Assembly: GCA_001632435.1 (NCBI GenBank)
Contig: KV424002.1
Span: 68,921-132,920 of the forward strand
Reading direction: 5' to 3'
Length of the DNA stretch: 64,000 nt
DNA from: Calocera cornea HHB12733
Lineage: Eukaryota; Basidiomycota; Dacrymycetes; Dacrymycetales; Dacrymycetaceae
The notes under the pieces are model-generated. The model was not told where the DNA came from. It made no database searches and saw only the letters and a list, made by a program, of their open reading frames with translations. The translations under genes were made by a program, and so were the position numbers. Position 1 is the first letter of the stretch; each line of letters opens with the position of its first letter. Of this stretch, positions 10,268 through 20,804 are shown piece by piece.

Positions 10268-10753
10268 ATGGCCCTCCTCACCACCGTCAGCCTAACGTTC
10301 ATCGGCCTCACACTGGGTACACGCCCCCCCTCCGCCTCAGAAACCCTGGCTGACCCCCCCTCCCTAGTAACCTCCAACGCCCTCACAAACATCTTCAAAA
10401 TGGAGTCGCCCGTCACACCCGACTCGTCGCCCCACTTCCCTGCTTTCCCGTTCCCTTCCGACCCCACGTCCGGGGACGGGTCCGTATCCGAGTCGGACGC
10501 CCGCCGCTCCTCTTCCAGTCCGCACTCGAGGGAGAGCAGAGGCGCCGCTCCCCGGTCGGGCGCAGAGGAAGAAGAGGAGGAGGAGGAAGAAGCGCAGTAC
10601 GGTCTGCCGTCCTACGCGCACGCGCTGCGCACCCCGCCCCAGCTCCCGGGGAGGAAGGGCCTCCGTGTACTCTTACCGGGCGAGCAGGCGCCCCCGCCCC
10701 TGTATGACGATGTCGTCCCACCCGGGTCAAGCCCGCAGCCCGCGAGGAGATGA
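10268..10753 (+). CDS. Small PPxY-motif protein, right copy of a duplicated pair
   Basis: Exons 10268-10316 and 10368-10753 (435 nt, 144 aa). The 51-bp intron 10317-10367 has GTACAC donor, CTGAC branch and CCTAG acceptor, and is in frame, so an unspliced reading also stays open. The paralogue at 5005-5667 shares the N-terminus ('MALLTTVSLTFIGLTL'), the 'SNALxNxF' stretch, the 'ESPxTP' block, a Ser-rich/acidic middle, 'AQYGLPSYxHALRxPPQL' and the PPxY site 'PPPLYDDV'. The hydrophobic first 16-25 residues could anchor it in a membrane, leaving a cytosolic tail with LPxY and PPxY sites. Function unknown. Two copies keeping the splice position, both motifs and promoter blocks argues they are expressed genes. 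Confidence 0.75.
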   Translation: MALLTTVSLTFIGLTLGTRPPSASETLADPPSLVTSNALTNIFKMESPVTPDSSPHFPAFPFPSDPTSGDGSVSESDARRSSSSPHSRESRGAAPRSGAEEEEEEEEEAQYGLPSYAHALRTPPQLPGRKGLRVLLPGEQAPPPLYDDVVPPGSSPQPARR

Positions 10754-12582
10754 GCGGGCACTGAGGGCGACGAGGACAGGCGGCCTTATGCGAAGGCGCT
10801 GTGCGCTCCTGAACGGGTACCGTATTTATTTTGCACTGGGGGAACACTGTATTATACGAATTTAATTTGGTGCAACTACTGAGTCCTGTACGACAGCAAG
10901 CGCACCTTAGATAGATAGATAGGACTATACACTCGCATCATAAATATCAATAGCCTTATCTTCCCTTTTTCGCTCCCCATCCACCTCCCTTGGCGTGAAG
11001 TACTGTGCCACATCTGTCCGGAACCGGAACCGGACCCGGGCCAGGTTGTGGCATCGCCAGCGGCGTGACACTCTACTCGAGTTTCAGACGGGAACGCCCC
11101 TGTCAATCCTGGGTGATGCCGTCTCGCCGTACGGGAATACGCAAACAAGCCCTCGTGTCCCGCATAACTTCGCCCGTGGGAGTACATGTGGCCAGAGTGG
11201 AATGCCACGTATGGTGTGCTGCTTCTGTAGATGACTCATCACCTTTCGCACGGGAGAAACGATGTACAGTAGCCGGGTCATACAGTGGGCTAAACTCACA
11301 CCTGCACGCAGGAGGCAGCTCAGAATCAACTGTATTCCCACTGTATCTAACGGTTTACAGAATCCTGTTCTGCCGAGGCGCGAAGCGGACGTGCGATGGT
11401 ACCCGCGAACAACCTGCGCTGCTCGCGATGCAATGTCGAGCTCTACGCTTCCTGTCCGTATAGTCAGTGCTTGATTCAGTTTCACTCTGCTCGGCTCGGA
11501 GAGGTTCCCAACACTCCGAAGTTTAGCAGGCACACGTCCCGCAGCTAAAATAGACGCAGAGGACCACTGAGACAGGCGGACACAGCATGGTAGGATGCAG
11601 AGATGAGTGTGAGTGCACCCGTAGCGCCCAAGATTCCTAAGGCTGTAAGGACCATTTTGGACAATTTTCTCCATTGTAAATCTTGAATGAGCAGGCTTTA
11701 TGGGGCGAAAAGTGCTGGATTTAGGGTGGGATAATTAGCCCCGTGTCCATTTGTACAGGAAATTACTTAGCGATTTATTACTATTGGTCCTTGTTGACAA
11801 CACGTATACACTATCTAGCTTCCATAGCCGCTTGGTACCTCCTGCATAGTTTGTGATGTTGTATTTCATTGGACAAGTTGCGTTCATGGATGCGCAGAGA
11901 GCCAACGTTTCTCCGAGCTCTCGGCTCCGGGGTGGATATACCGGAGGCAAATTGATTCCGGTTCCGCGTAAATCCAGCGGAAGAAGTCCGCCCATCGGGC
12001 ATTATTACGTACGCCCCTCGCCGTTCACGTGCGCGGGGGAAGACGCGCGAAGCGCGCTGCGCTGCGTGCGGTCCCTGAGGCGAAAAGACGCGAATTGAAC
12101 AGGCGGCGTGCCCCTTTTGGGGCTTCTGGAAAACCTGAAACGCGCAACGTCAATGTGAACAGGCATGTCAACTGGCGGGCGGGCTGGCAACGTTCCCGGC
12201 GGCCTAGCTGCCGATCGTACGTGCGCAGAGCGTCGCTCGTTGCTGGCCGCTGGCGGGCGGTGGGTGCCGAGCTGGCAGTGGCTGGCACCGACTGAAGCCC
12301 ATTCAAATGCATGTCAGATGGCGGACAGCGCGGCATGCGCCGTCCTTTGTACGGTGAGCGAACAAGGGGCCGGGCGGAGATGACCCGGCCGGCTGCAGGT
12401 CGGGTCCAGCGCGCTGGGTCTGCTGGCCGCCTGTTGCTCGCTTCCTGCCTGCTGTCCTTCTTGCTGTCCCCTCCCCGCCCCTCCCCTCCGAGCCGTGGTC
12501 CCGCTGTCCCTCCTCGCCCTTGTCGTCGACCACCCCCCCTTCCCTCAACAGCCCCCACCCACCCCCCGGTACAACAAGCAGC
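10754..12582. other. Long intergenic stretch, no gene seen
   Basis: 1.8 kb with a short GATA repeat near 10910 and mixed base composition. Both strands were read for coding segments joined by plausible introns; none was convincing. The last 150 bp are CT/C-rich and form the promoter of the GPI-anchored protein gene. Confidence 0.45.
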
Positions 12583-13483
12583 ATGTTCCTCCCCCAGCTC
12601 CTCATCGTCTCCGCCGCCCTCCTGGGAGCAGTCTACGGCCAGCTGACCATCACCTCTCCCTCGTGCGTCCAGCCCCCAAGCCCCCTCCTTCCACCCCCGC
12701 TGCTGCCACGCTCGTAAGCTCGCAAGGGCGTGCTGACCAGGTGTGTCTGCAGGTCGAGCATCTGGTGGATCACAGGCGAGCAGGGCAACGTGCGTCCCCG
12801 CCCCCAAAGCCCAAAGCCCAAAAGTACGGCCTGTACTGACTTGCCGTTCCCCCCCGGACACAGCTCGCATGGACCTGCAACACCGCTCCCGCGACGGAGA
12901 CGACGTGGACTGTGATGGTCGCGAACCCGAACGTGCAGCTGCTGACGGACGAGCAGGCCATTGTCGCTGAGCGTGCGTCTGCCCCTTCCATCCCTCCCCC
13001 CTCCCCCCACACCTCGCATCCCTTTCCCAGCTGGAGGGCGCGCGCGCTAACCCCCGCCCGCAACAGAACCGAACTACGACTGCTCGATCCTCTTCACGCC
13101 CCAGCTGCCCGCAGGCACGGGATACACGATCCTGTTCGTGAACCCGCTGAACACCTCGGACGTGTGGGCCACGAGCGAGACGTTCGAGGTCAAGCCTACT
13201 GGCAGTGCGTCCTTTTCCTCTTCCCATCTCACTGCTTCACCTTCCACCCCTTCCCCTCCGGCGTACCGCGAATCGGAGCGTGGGATACAGCACATGAGAG
13301 AGACAGCTGACGTCCCACTCAGGCGCATACGCAGTCACGAGCGCCTCCTCCTCCACAGGCAGCACGGGCACGTCCACGGCCGGCGCAGCGGGCGCGAGCC
13401 AGACGTCCAAAGCCGAGGGGTTGCACGCGGGCGCGGCGGGACTGGTCGCTGCTCTCGTCGGGGGTGTTTGGGCGCTGTTGTGA
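12583..13483 (+). CDS. GPI-anchored Ser/Thr-rich cell-surface protein (Kre9/Knh1-like N-domain)
   Basis: Five exons: 12583-12662, 12753-12789, 12864-12972, 13067-13204, 13323-13483 (525 nt, 174 aa). Four donors are GTGCGT. The product begins with a signal peptide ('LLIVSAALLGAVYG'), continues with a beta-rich domain ('LTITSPSSSIWWITGEQGN', 'LAWTCNTAPATETTWTVMV', 'QPNYDC'), and ends in a Ser/Thr/Gly/Ala linker and a hydrophobic tail ('AAGLVAALVGGVWALL') that fits a GPI-attachment signal. Domain order and spacing match the small Agaricomycete GPI-anchored proteins whose N-domain is annotated as Kre9/Knh1-like. It should sit at the plasma membrane or in the wall. Precise function of this family is unknown. 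Confidence 0.85.
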
Positions 13484-14255
13484 GCGTCGGGCGTCGAGCG
13501 CTGAGTATCGGGCGAGCTGCCGGGGTGATGATGATGCGTATTGGGGAGGTGGGAGCAGTGCTGCCATTGGTTGTGGTTGTGGTTGTGGTTGTGGTTGTGG
13601 TTGGTCGGACGTGGCAGGGGCCTTGTTTCCGTGTTTGTCGTTTGTTTGTTTGTTAGGTCGTCACTCTTTTATCACAAGGACACTGCTTCCTCTTCTGACA
13701 TGGCGGAGGTCGTGCTGCGTGCGAGCCCGTGCGGATGGACGGCGGGCAGCGGGCAGCGGGCAGCCGGTGCCCCGCTCATCATGGGAGCCGGGAAGCAGTG
13801 CCTCGGGCTGAGGTCGAGCTGTCTCGTGAGTCTTCTCTACTCTCTGGACAACAGACAGTCTAGTCTCGGACGGGCTGGTCCTAGTCCCTTGCAGAAACAA
13901 GCTTCAGTGGGCCGGGGGGATACCACCCTCTGGCAAGCAAGCGAGGCCGTACATGGCCACAGCAGCATGTATATGTAGTAGTACGAGTAGTGTACGTGCA
14001 GTCCCAGACGGGCGCGGGCCCGATGACAACGCGGGGGAGCCGAGGATGGGAAGGATGGGTAAATGTATTGCCCGAACCCTGGACTTCGGCGTTCTTCACA
14101 CTTTGGCTTCTGGGCTTCGACCCGCTCGTTCAGGCGGTGCTACTTCTGTATGTGCGGGAGAGAGGGTGTGCTATAGCTTCCCACCTCCTCATCCCTCGGC
14201 TTTCCCCCGAACCACACCCCTCGTCAGCCAGCCTCAGCCTCAGCCCGCGCCCAGC
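13484..14255. other. Intergenic with GGTTGT microsatellite
   Basis: Holds the 3' flank of the GPI-protein gene, a GGTTGT repeat (about 13568-13604), and the promoter of the first epoxide hydrolase. No other gene seen. Confidence 0.5.
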
Positions 14256-15982
14256 ATGTCCTCCCCGCCCACCCTCACCCCGCAGCCGCAGCCACAGCCG
14301 CTCATCCCCGCCTCCCGCCTCCCCAAGCCCGAGGTCGAGCGCATGCTCGCCCTCCTCCGCGGCTCCAGGCTGCCCGCCGCCGACCTCGTCCCCGGCGGGT
14401 CAGACTCGTGGGACTACGGCATGCCGCTGTCCCGCCTCAGGGAGCTGAGGGCGCACTGGCTCGAGCAGTGGAGCTTTGACGGCTGGTTGGCTGAGATCTC
14501 CCGGTGCGCTCGATTTGCTCTTCTGTTTCTTTTCTCTGGGTGAGGAAGGGGCTGATCCGAGCATGCAGCTTCGAGCACTTCACGGTGCAGATCGAGGGGA
14601 TTGAGCTGCACTACGTGCATGCCAGGGCGGGAAGAGAGGGCGCGGTGCCGCTGCTGCTGAGCCACGGCTGGCCAGGCAGCTTCTTCGAGTTCCACAAAGT
14701 GATTGGCCCGCTCTCCTCGCCCGACTCCGCAGAGGACCCTGCGTAAGCCCATCTACCTACAGTGGCACTGTACACTCTGCATGAACTACGAAGCCTGACG
14801 CAACGCCAGGTTCGACCTCGTCGTTCCCTCCCTGCCCGGGTTCGGCTTCTCGGGCCCGCCCCCGAGGAAAGGGTGGACGCTCGTCGACACCGCGCGAGTG
14901 TTCAACACGCTTATGGTCGACGTGCTGGGGTACAAGCAGTATGTGGCGCAAGGCGGGGACTGGGTGCGTCCTCCTTTACATTATCATGTCGGCACTAGGG
15001 AGGCTGATGCACACTAAATGTATGCAGGGCTATGTGGTCACCCGCGCCCTGACGGCCTACCACAGCGAGCACTGTGTCCTCGCGTACTTCCCCTCCCTCT
15101 CCTCCTCTCCCTGCTGCAGAGCAGCTGACCCGGGGCCCGAACCAGGCACTTCAACAACCTCATCGAGCTCCCGCCGACCTACCAGTACCCCGTCCTCGCC
15201 GCCATGGCCGTCCTGCCCCAGTGGGCGAGCCACCGCGTGGGCAGCCTAGTCCTGACGGAGGGGGATATGGAGGGGCTGCAGAGGACCATGGACTTCCGTG
15301 CCAGAGGGATGGGGTACCACGCTATCCAGAGTACGAAGGTGCGCCGGCTTCGGCTTTCCTGCTATTACAACCGCAATGTGCGGGAGCGGAGGATTGATGT
15401 GTCCCCCCGCTCCCACCCTAGCCGGCCACGATCGGCTATGCACTCGCGGACCACCCGCTCGGCCTGCTCGCCTACCTCGGGGAGAAATATCACGCCTGGA
15501 CAGACCCCTCCTCCTCCCTGTCGGACGACGAGATCGTGTCGACCGTCGCGCTGTACTTCCTGACGGGCACGTTCCACACGAGCGTGCTGCCGTACTACGA
15601 GAACAAGCATACGCAGTTCATGAGCCTTCCGCGGCAGGCAAGGGGGAGGGCGGGCATGAGCGTCTTCAGATTCGATGTGCTGTGAGTCGGCGAGCTGGAC
15701 TGCCCCGCCCGTCCTATACACTGTATGCAGTGTATCACCAGAGTGGGCACTGATGGGCTGTGCGGCAGAGGCGCGCCAAAAAGCTGGGCAAGCCGCGTCC
15801 TCAACGTGGTGTTCTACAAGCGTGAGTACTCTCTCAACACCTGTTCCAGCCATACAGGACGGTATCAGGCTGACCGCGGGGCAGGACACGACCGCGGCGG
15901 CCACTTTGCGGGACTCGAGATGCCCGACACGCTCGTGGCGGACGTGCGCGAGTTCGTCAGGGGGAACTGGAAGAGCTCTTGA
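14256..15982 (+). CDS. Epoxide hydrolase, EHN-type, tandem copy 1
   Basis: Eight exons: 14256-14503, 14569-14742, 14810-14963, 15028-15083, 15146-15338, 15422-15681, 15769-15821, 15885-15982 (1236 nt, 411 aa). An EHN domain fills the first 80 residues ('LPKPEVERMLALLRGSRLP'), followed by an alpha/beta-hydrolase fold. Oxyanion-hole motif HGWP is at 115-118; nucleophile Asp191 is in 'QGGDWG', and the catalytic His386 in 'GGHFAGLE'. Lid tyrosines occur in 'LTGTFHTSVLPYYEN'. This is the microsomal/juvenile-hormone epoxide hydrolase type, which opens epoxides to diols, here probably for detoxification or lipid/terpenoid metabolism. No N-terminal membrane anchor is visible, unlike mammalian EPHX1. 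First of three tandem copies; its N-terminus has an extra Pro/Gln-rich stretch absent from copies 2 and 3. Confidence 0.9.
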
Positions 15983-16908
15983 TCTGCGCGACTACAGTAT
16001 CTACATACAGTATGCATATGCATGTTTCCTTCGTTGGGAGAGTCTTCATTGAGCACTTGGAAGAGCAGGCGCTCTCAGGGAGTGTGGTACGGGTCTCTCT
16101 CAAAAATGCCTTCATTCAACTTGTCGTCTACAATACCCTTCCCTGACACGTTTGAATTCCAGAGCACCGCGCCTCAACAATGAATAAATCACAATGCCCT
16201 CCATCCCTAACGCGTCCTGCCTTGGCGTTTCCCACAAAGCGTCCTGCCTACAAGCGCGAAAGGGCTGGGCGAGCGTGCTCAGACAGATGACTGGGCAGAT
16301 ATCACTACATATCTCGGTGCCGAAATATCAATAGCACATGTGAGTCATCGTCCCATACCATCAGCCTCATCATCCCCATGCCAATGGTCACCGCACCCTC
16401 ACCCGACTCACCCGACTCATCGTCCGGCTCGCCCTCCGCTCATCGTCCGTGGAGTCATCGTCGGAGTCGTCGCCCGCCCGCACCTGCGGGCCGGGGCAGG
16501 AAGTCTCCTGTCCTGCGCATCGGCATAAGAGACCGGATGGTCTACTATAACGGGACAACCCTACCCCGCACTTCTCAAGAAGTGACGGATGACGAGGACA
16601 AATGTACAACCCCTGATTTTGGTCTCTCGAATAGCGTCTCTGGGCAATCTTTCGCCTTGGACTGCTTGTCCCCCTTGGAGCAGCCAGAGACATCCGTTGC
16701 AATGTCAGCTTCGTTGGATAACACTTGCCAATCTAGATTCCAGACCCTAATCCGGGTTCATGGTGCGCGTCCATCACCGTCTGGGTTTCGCCATGTGCAT
16801 AAGGTATAGATTCAAAGTTGCTCATCTCTCCTCCCCCGGACTATCTTCTCGGGAGTGCCCATCCGAGCCCGCGACCCCTTCAGCACCCAATCGGAATAGT
16901 AGAGCACT
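15983..16908. other. Intergenic between epoxide hydrolases 1 and 2
   Basis: The 3' flank of copy 1 and the promoter of copy 2. The segment 16756-16835 resembles 18808-18880 upstream of copy 3 (shared CCATCACC.TCTGG and TTCGC.ATATGCATAA-like words), so the duplicated unit includes the promoter. No other gene seen. Confidence 0.5.
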
Positions 16909-18487
16909 ATGGTCATCGTACCTTCTAAGCCGGAGCGGCTGCACCCTGCAGAGCGTCTGACCCGAGCAGAGGTAGAGCGCATGCTGGGTCTCCTGCGTTC
17001 AGCTCGGCTTCCGGAGGAGGATATCGTCCCCGGCGCTTCGTGGGAGTATGGGATGTCACTGGCTCGTCTAGGGGAGCTGAGGAGGTATTGGCTGGAGGAG
17101 TGGAGTCTTGATGCGCTGCTTACTGAGATATGCCGGTATGTTTGCCCTTTGCTCAAACGCCAAGTCTCGGGGCTAACGGACAGTGTCAGGTTCGAGCACT
17201 ACACGGTGGAGATCGAGGACATACCCGTGCATTATGTGCATGCTCGCGCAGGGAGGGAGGGCGCAGTGCCCCTGATCATCTCTCACGGCTGGCCGATGAC
17301 ATTCTACGAAGCGCACAAGCTCATCGGCCCGCTCAGCTCTCCCGAGTCCCCCGAAGACCCCGCGTACGTCCTCCTGTGCTGTATGTCCTTACTCTGACGG
17401 TGCTAACAAGAGCGCAGGTTTGACGTCGTAGTGCCGTCGCTGCCGGGATTCGGCTTCTCCGGCCCGCCTCCGAGGAAGGGCTGGACGCTCGAGGACACGG
17501 CTCGGGTGTTCAATACGCTCATGGTGGACGTGCTGGGGTACAGCGCGTATGTAGGGCAGGGTGGAGACTGGGTGAGTCTTCTTCTCATAAGAACAGTATG
17601 AAAGTGCTGATGTTCTTTGAAGGGATATGTGATCACCCGTTGGCTCACGCACAACCATTCCGACCACTGCGTTCTCGCGTGTGTCAACACCCTTTCCTCT
17701 TATGCCCTGGCTGATCATCCTATATAGGCACTTCAACGGCGTCTTCGATAAACCGCCGCCTGCCCAACTTCCAGTGCTGACCGCGATGGCCGTCCTGCCT
17801 AAGTGGGCTGGCCGGCGTGTAGGCGGCTTGGTCTTGACTGAGCTCGAGATGGACGCGGTGGATCGGCAGAGGGCGTTCTCGAAGACGGGCCGGGGCTACT
17901 TCTCCCTGCACAGCACCAAGGTGCCTTCCCCATCCCCGAACATCCTACTGTATACATGCAGCGCTGACCGTTCTTCAGCCAGCAACGATCGGCTACGCAC
18001 TGTCCGACCATCCGCTCGGGCTCCTCTCCTACATCGGCGAAAAGTACCAAGGCTGGGCAGACCCCTCGCGCCCCATCAGCAACGACGAGATCGTCTCGAC
18101 GATTGCGCTGTATTTCTTGACGGGCACGTTCCACACCAGCGTCCTTCCATACTACGAGAACGACCTGGCGAAGCATATGTCTTTGCCGAGACAGGCTGTG
18201 GGGAGGTCAGGCGTCAGCGCGTTTCAGTTTGATAACTTGTGAGTCCTTTATTCTTTGGCTTCAGCGTGTCCCGACTTGGGAGTTGGTAGAGCCGTACCGA
18301 GGAGCTGGGCGAACCGTGTCCTCAACGTGGTGTACTACAAACGTGAGCAGTTGTCACTCTTCTCACCACTCAGGCCGACCGAAATGCAGGCCACGAGCAG
18401 GGCGGGCACTTTGCCGGGCTCGAGAGCCCCGAGGCGCTCACCGCAGACGTGCGCGAGTTCGTCAAGTGGAACTGGAAGGGTGCTTGA
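16909..18487 (+). CDS. Epoxide hydrolase, EHN-type, tandem copy 2
   Basis: Eight exons: 16909-17135, 17190-17363, 17418-17571, 17623-17678, 17728-17920, 17979-18238, 18290-18342, 18390-18487 (1215 nt, 404 aa). Exons 2 to 7 have exactly the lengths of copies 1 and 3 (174, 154, 56, 193, 260, 53 nt). It has the EHN domain ('RLTRAEVERMLGLLRSARLP'), HGWP oxyanion motif, nucleophile Asp184 in 'QGGDWG', 'LTGTFHTSVLPYYEN' lid segment and His379 in 'EQGGHFAGLE'. All catalytic features are present, so it should be an active hydrolase. It is closer to copy 3 than to copy 1. Start chosen at the ATG that opens the EHN domain after a C/T-rich leader. Confidence 0.9.
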
Positions 18488-18954
18488 GCGGCGGTGTTTC
18501 CTTCGTTCAGAAAAGACGTGTTTGGGAAGTGGGAAGTGGGAAGAGGGATCGATCGCGGGAAGTGGCATACCACATGCACGCCGGCTCAACAATGCCTCAT
18601 TCCGATATGTGTCTCTGTGTCGTGCTGTAAGCGGTGACAATTCACCCCGCATTTTGAATGATCTGGGTGACAAAGGGAGTATATCATTGATTGTGTGGCC
18701 AACAGCTTTCCTTGGCAATGCTGCACCGCTTGCTGCGTCTTGTGACTGACAGCTTAATTAGATGACAAAGCGGGTGACTCAGCCGGTTCGAGTCCTACAG
18801 TACTTCCTGGTTTAATCGTGGGCCCCATCACCATCTGGTGTTCGCAATATGCATAAAATGTAGACTCAGACTGGCCCGCCCCTACTTCTTCACAACGTCC
18901 CCTCCCTTCCAGCCCACAACGCCTTCAGCCCCAAACCCAGCCTTCTAAAGGACC
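18488..18954. other. Intergenic, promoter of epoxide hydrolase copy 3
   Basis: Contains the duplicated promoter segment noted upstream of copy 2. A B-box-like GGTTCGAGTCC at about 18788 has no tRNA cloverleaf around it. Confidence 0.5.
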
Positions 18955-20529
18955 ATGACCAGCGTACCAGTTAAGCCGCAGCGCCTCAACCCCGCAGGCC
19001 GCATGCCCCGAGCAGAGGTAGAGCGCATGCTAGACCTTCTGCGCTCGACTCGGCTTCCGGAGGAGGACATCGTCCCTGGTGCCTCTTGGGAGTATGGGGT
19101 GCAACTGGCTCGTCTAAGGGAGCTGAGGACGTACTGGCTGGAGAAGTGGAGCTTCGATGAGCTGCTCGCCGACATTTCCCGGTATGTTCGGTCTTTGAGA
19201 AATGGGGGAGTAGTGATTTATGGACTTGTTAGGTTCGAGCACTACACGGTGGAGATCGAAGGCATATCCGTGCATTACGTCCATGCGCGTGCAGGACGAC
19301 AGGGCGCGGTGCCGCTGATCATCTCCCACGGCTGGCCGATGACCTTCTACGAATCGCACAAGCTCATCGGCCCACTCAGCTCGCCCACATCACTTGAGGA
19401 CCCCGCGTATGCTTTCTCTCTATGCGCCTTTCGAATTTGACGGTGCTGATGAAAGCGCAGGTTTGACGTCGTAGTGCCGTCCCTGCCGGGCTTTGGGTTC
19501 TCCGGCCCTCCTCCGAGGAAGGGCTGGACGCTGGAGGACACCGCACGTGTGTTCAATACACTTATGGTGGATGTGCTGGGTTACAGTACCTATGTAGCTC
19601 AGGGCGGGGATTGGGTAAGTTCTACTCTCATACGGACGGCTTAAGTGTACTGATCTGCATGCAGGGGTATGTGATCACCCGCTGGCTGACGGCTAGCCAT
19701 GCCGACCACTGTGTTCTCGCGTACGTCAACACCTCTTCGTTCCCTCGCACTGTCTGACCATCCAAACAGGCACTTCAACAACCTCATCGAGAAGCCTCCG
19801 ACTGCCCACTACCCGGTGCTGACCGCGATGGCCGTCCTGCCCAACTGGGCCGGACGGCGCGTAGGGAGTCTCATACTGACCGAACCTGAGATGGCCGGGG
19901 TGGATCGCCAGATGGCGTTCTCGAAGACGGGCCGGGGCTACTTCGTTCTCCACAGCACCAAGGTCCGTTCTCCAGCTGCGTTCATACAGCATTTTACAGC
20001 GCTGACTGTTCTCCAGCCAGCGACAATCGGCTATGCGCTGTCCGACCACCCGCTCGGGCTGCTCGCCTACATCGGCGAAAAGTATCATGGCTGGGCAGAC
20101 CCCTCGCGGCCCATCAGCAATGCCGACATCGTCTCGACCGTCGTGCTCTACTTCCTCACGGGCACGTTCCACACCAGCCTCTTGCCGTACTACGAGAACG
20201 ACCCAGCGAAGCATATGGCTTTGCCGAGACAGGTTGTGGGCAAGTCAGGCGTGAGCGTCTTTCAGTTCGATGGCTTGTCAGGGGTCTTCCCCATTTCAGC
20301 ACGGTCCGTTGATTCTGATGTGAAGCTCCCAGGGCCGTTCCGAGGAGCTGGGCAAACCGTGTGCTCAACGTGGTGTACTATAAACGTGGGCCTCCTCTCC
20401 TCCGCTCCCACAATCGAAGCTGACAGTCATATAGGCCACGAGCAGGGCGGGCACTTTGCCGGGCTCGAGAGCCCCGACGCTCTGACCTTGGACATACGCG
20501 AGTTCGTCAAGGCGAATTGGAGAGATTAA
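18955..20529 (+). CDS. Epoxide hydrolase, EHN-type, tandem copy 3
   Basis: Eight exons: 18955-19181, 19233-19406, 19461-19614, 19665-19720, 19770-19962, 20017-20276, 20333-20385, 20435-20529 (1212 nt, 403 aa). HGWP, Asp184 ('QGGDWG') and His379 ('EQGGHFAGLE') are intact. Two donors are weak: intron 6 starts GTCAGG and intron 7 GTGGGC, while the matching introns of copies 1 and 2 use GTGAGT and GTGAGC/GTGAGT. If intron 6 were retained, the frame stays open and would add an unrelated loop, so mis-splicing may be frequent. The gene converges on the PTM1 gene, 275 bp apart. Confidence 0.88.
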
Positions 20530-20804
20530 GCTCCTTCGAGCACTAAGAGTCTAAACGGGAGCGTTAGAGCTTACCATTAAAGAAACCCAAATGTCTTCTA
20601 AAGTTTTAAGTTATCAGCAATAAACAACTAGCTAGTTCCAGCACTTATGTTCATCATGAATGTAGTCGACCCTGGTCTATGACCACCTTCAGTCAGTCCG
20701 AGTTTGAAAAATGAAAATGAGACTTAGATTATCATTGTCCATACTAGGGGTATATCGATGCCTCCCCTCGCCCGCCACCCACCACAGCAACCGCAAGCAA
20801 CCGC

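Noticed and set aside
18760..18810. Possible tRNA with B-box GGTTCGAGTCC
   Set aside because: Only three of five T-stem pairs form and there is no matching A-box or acceptor stem.
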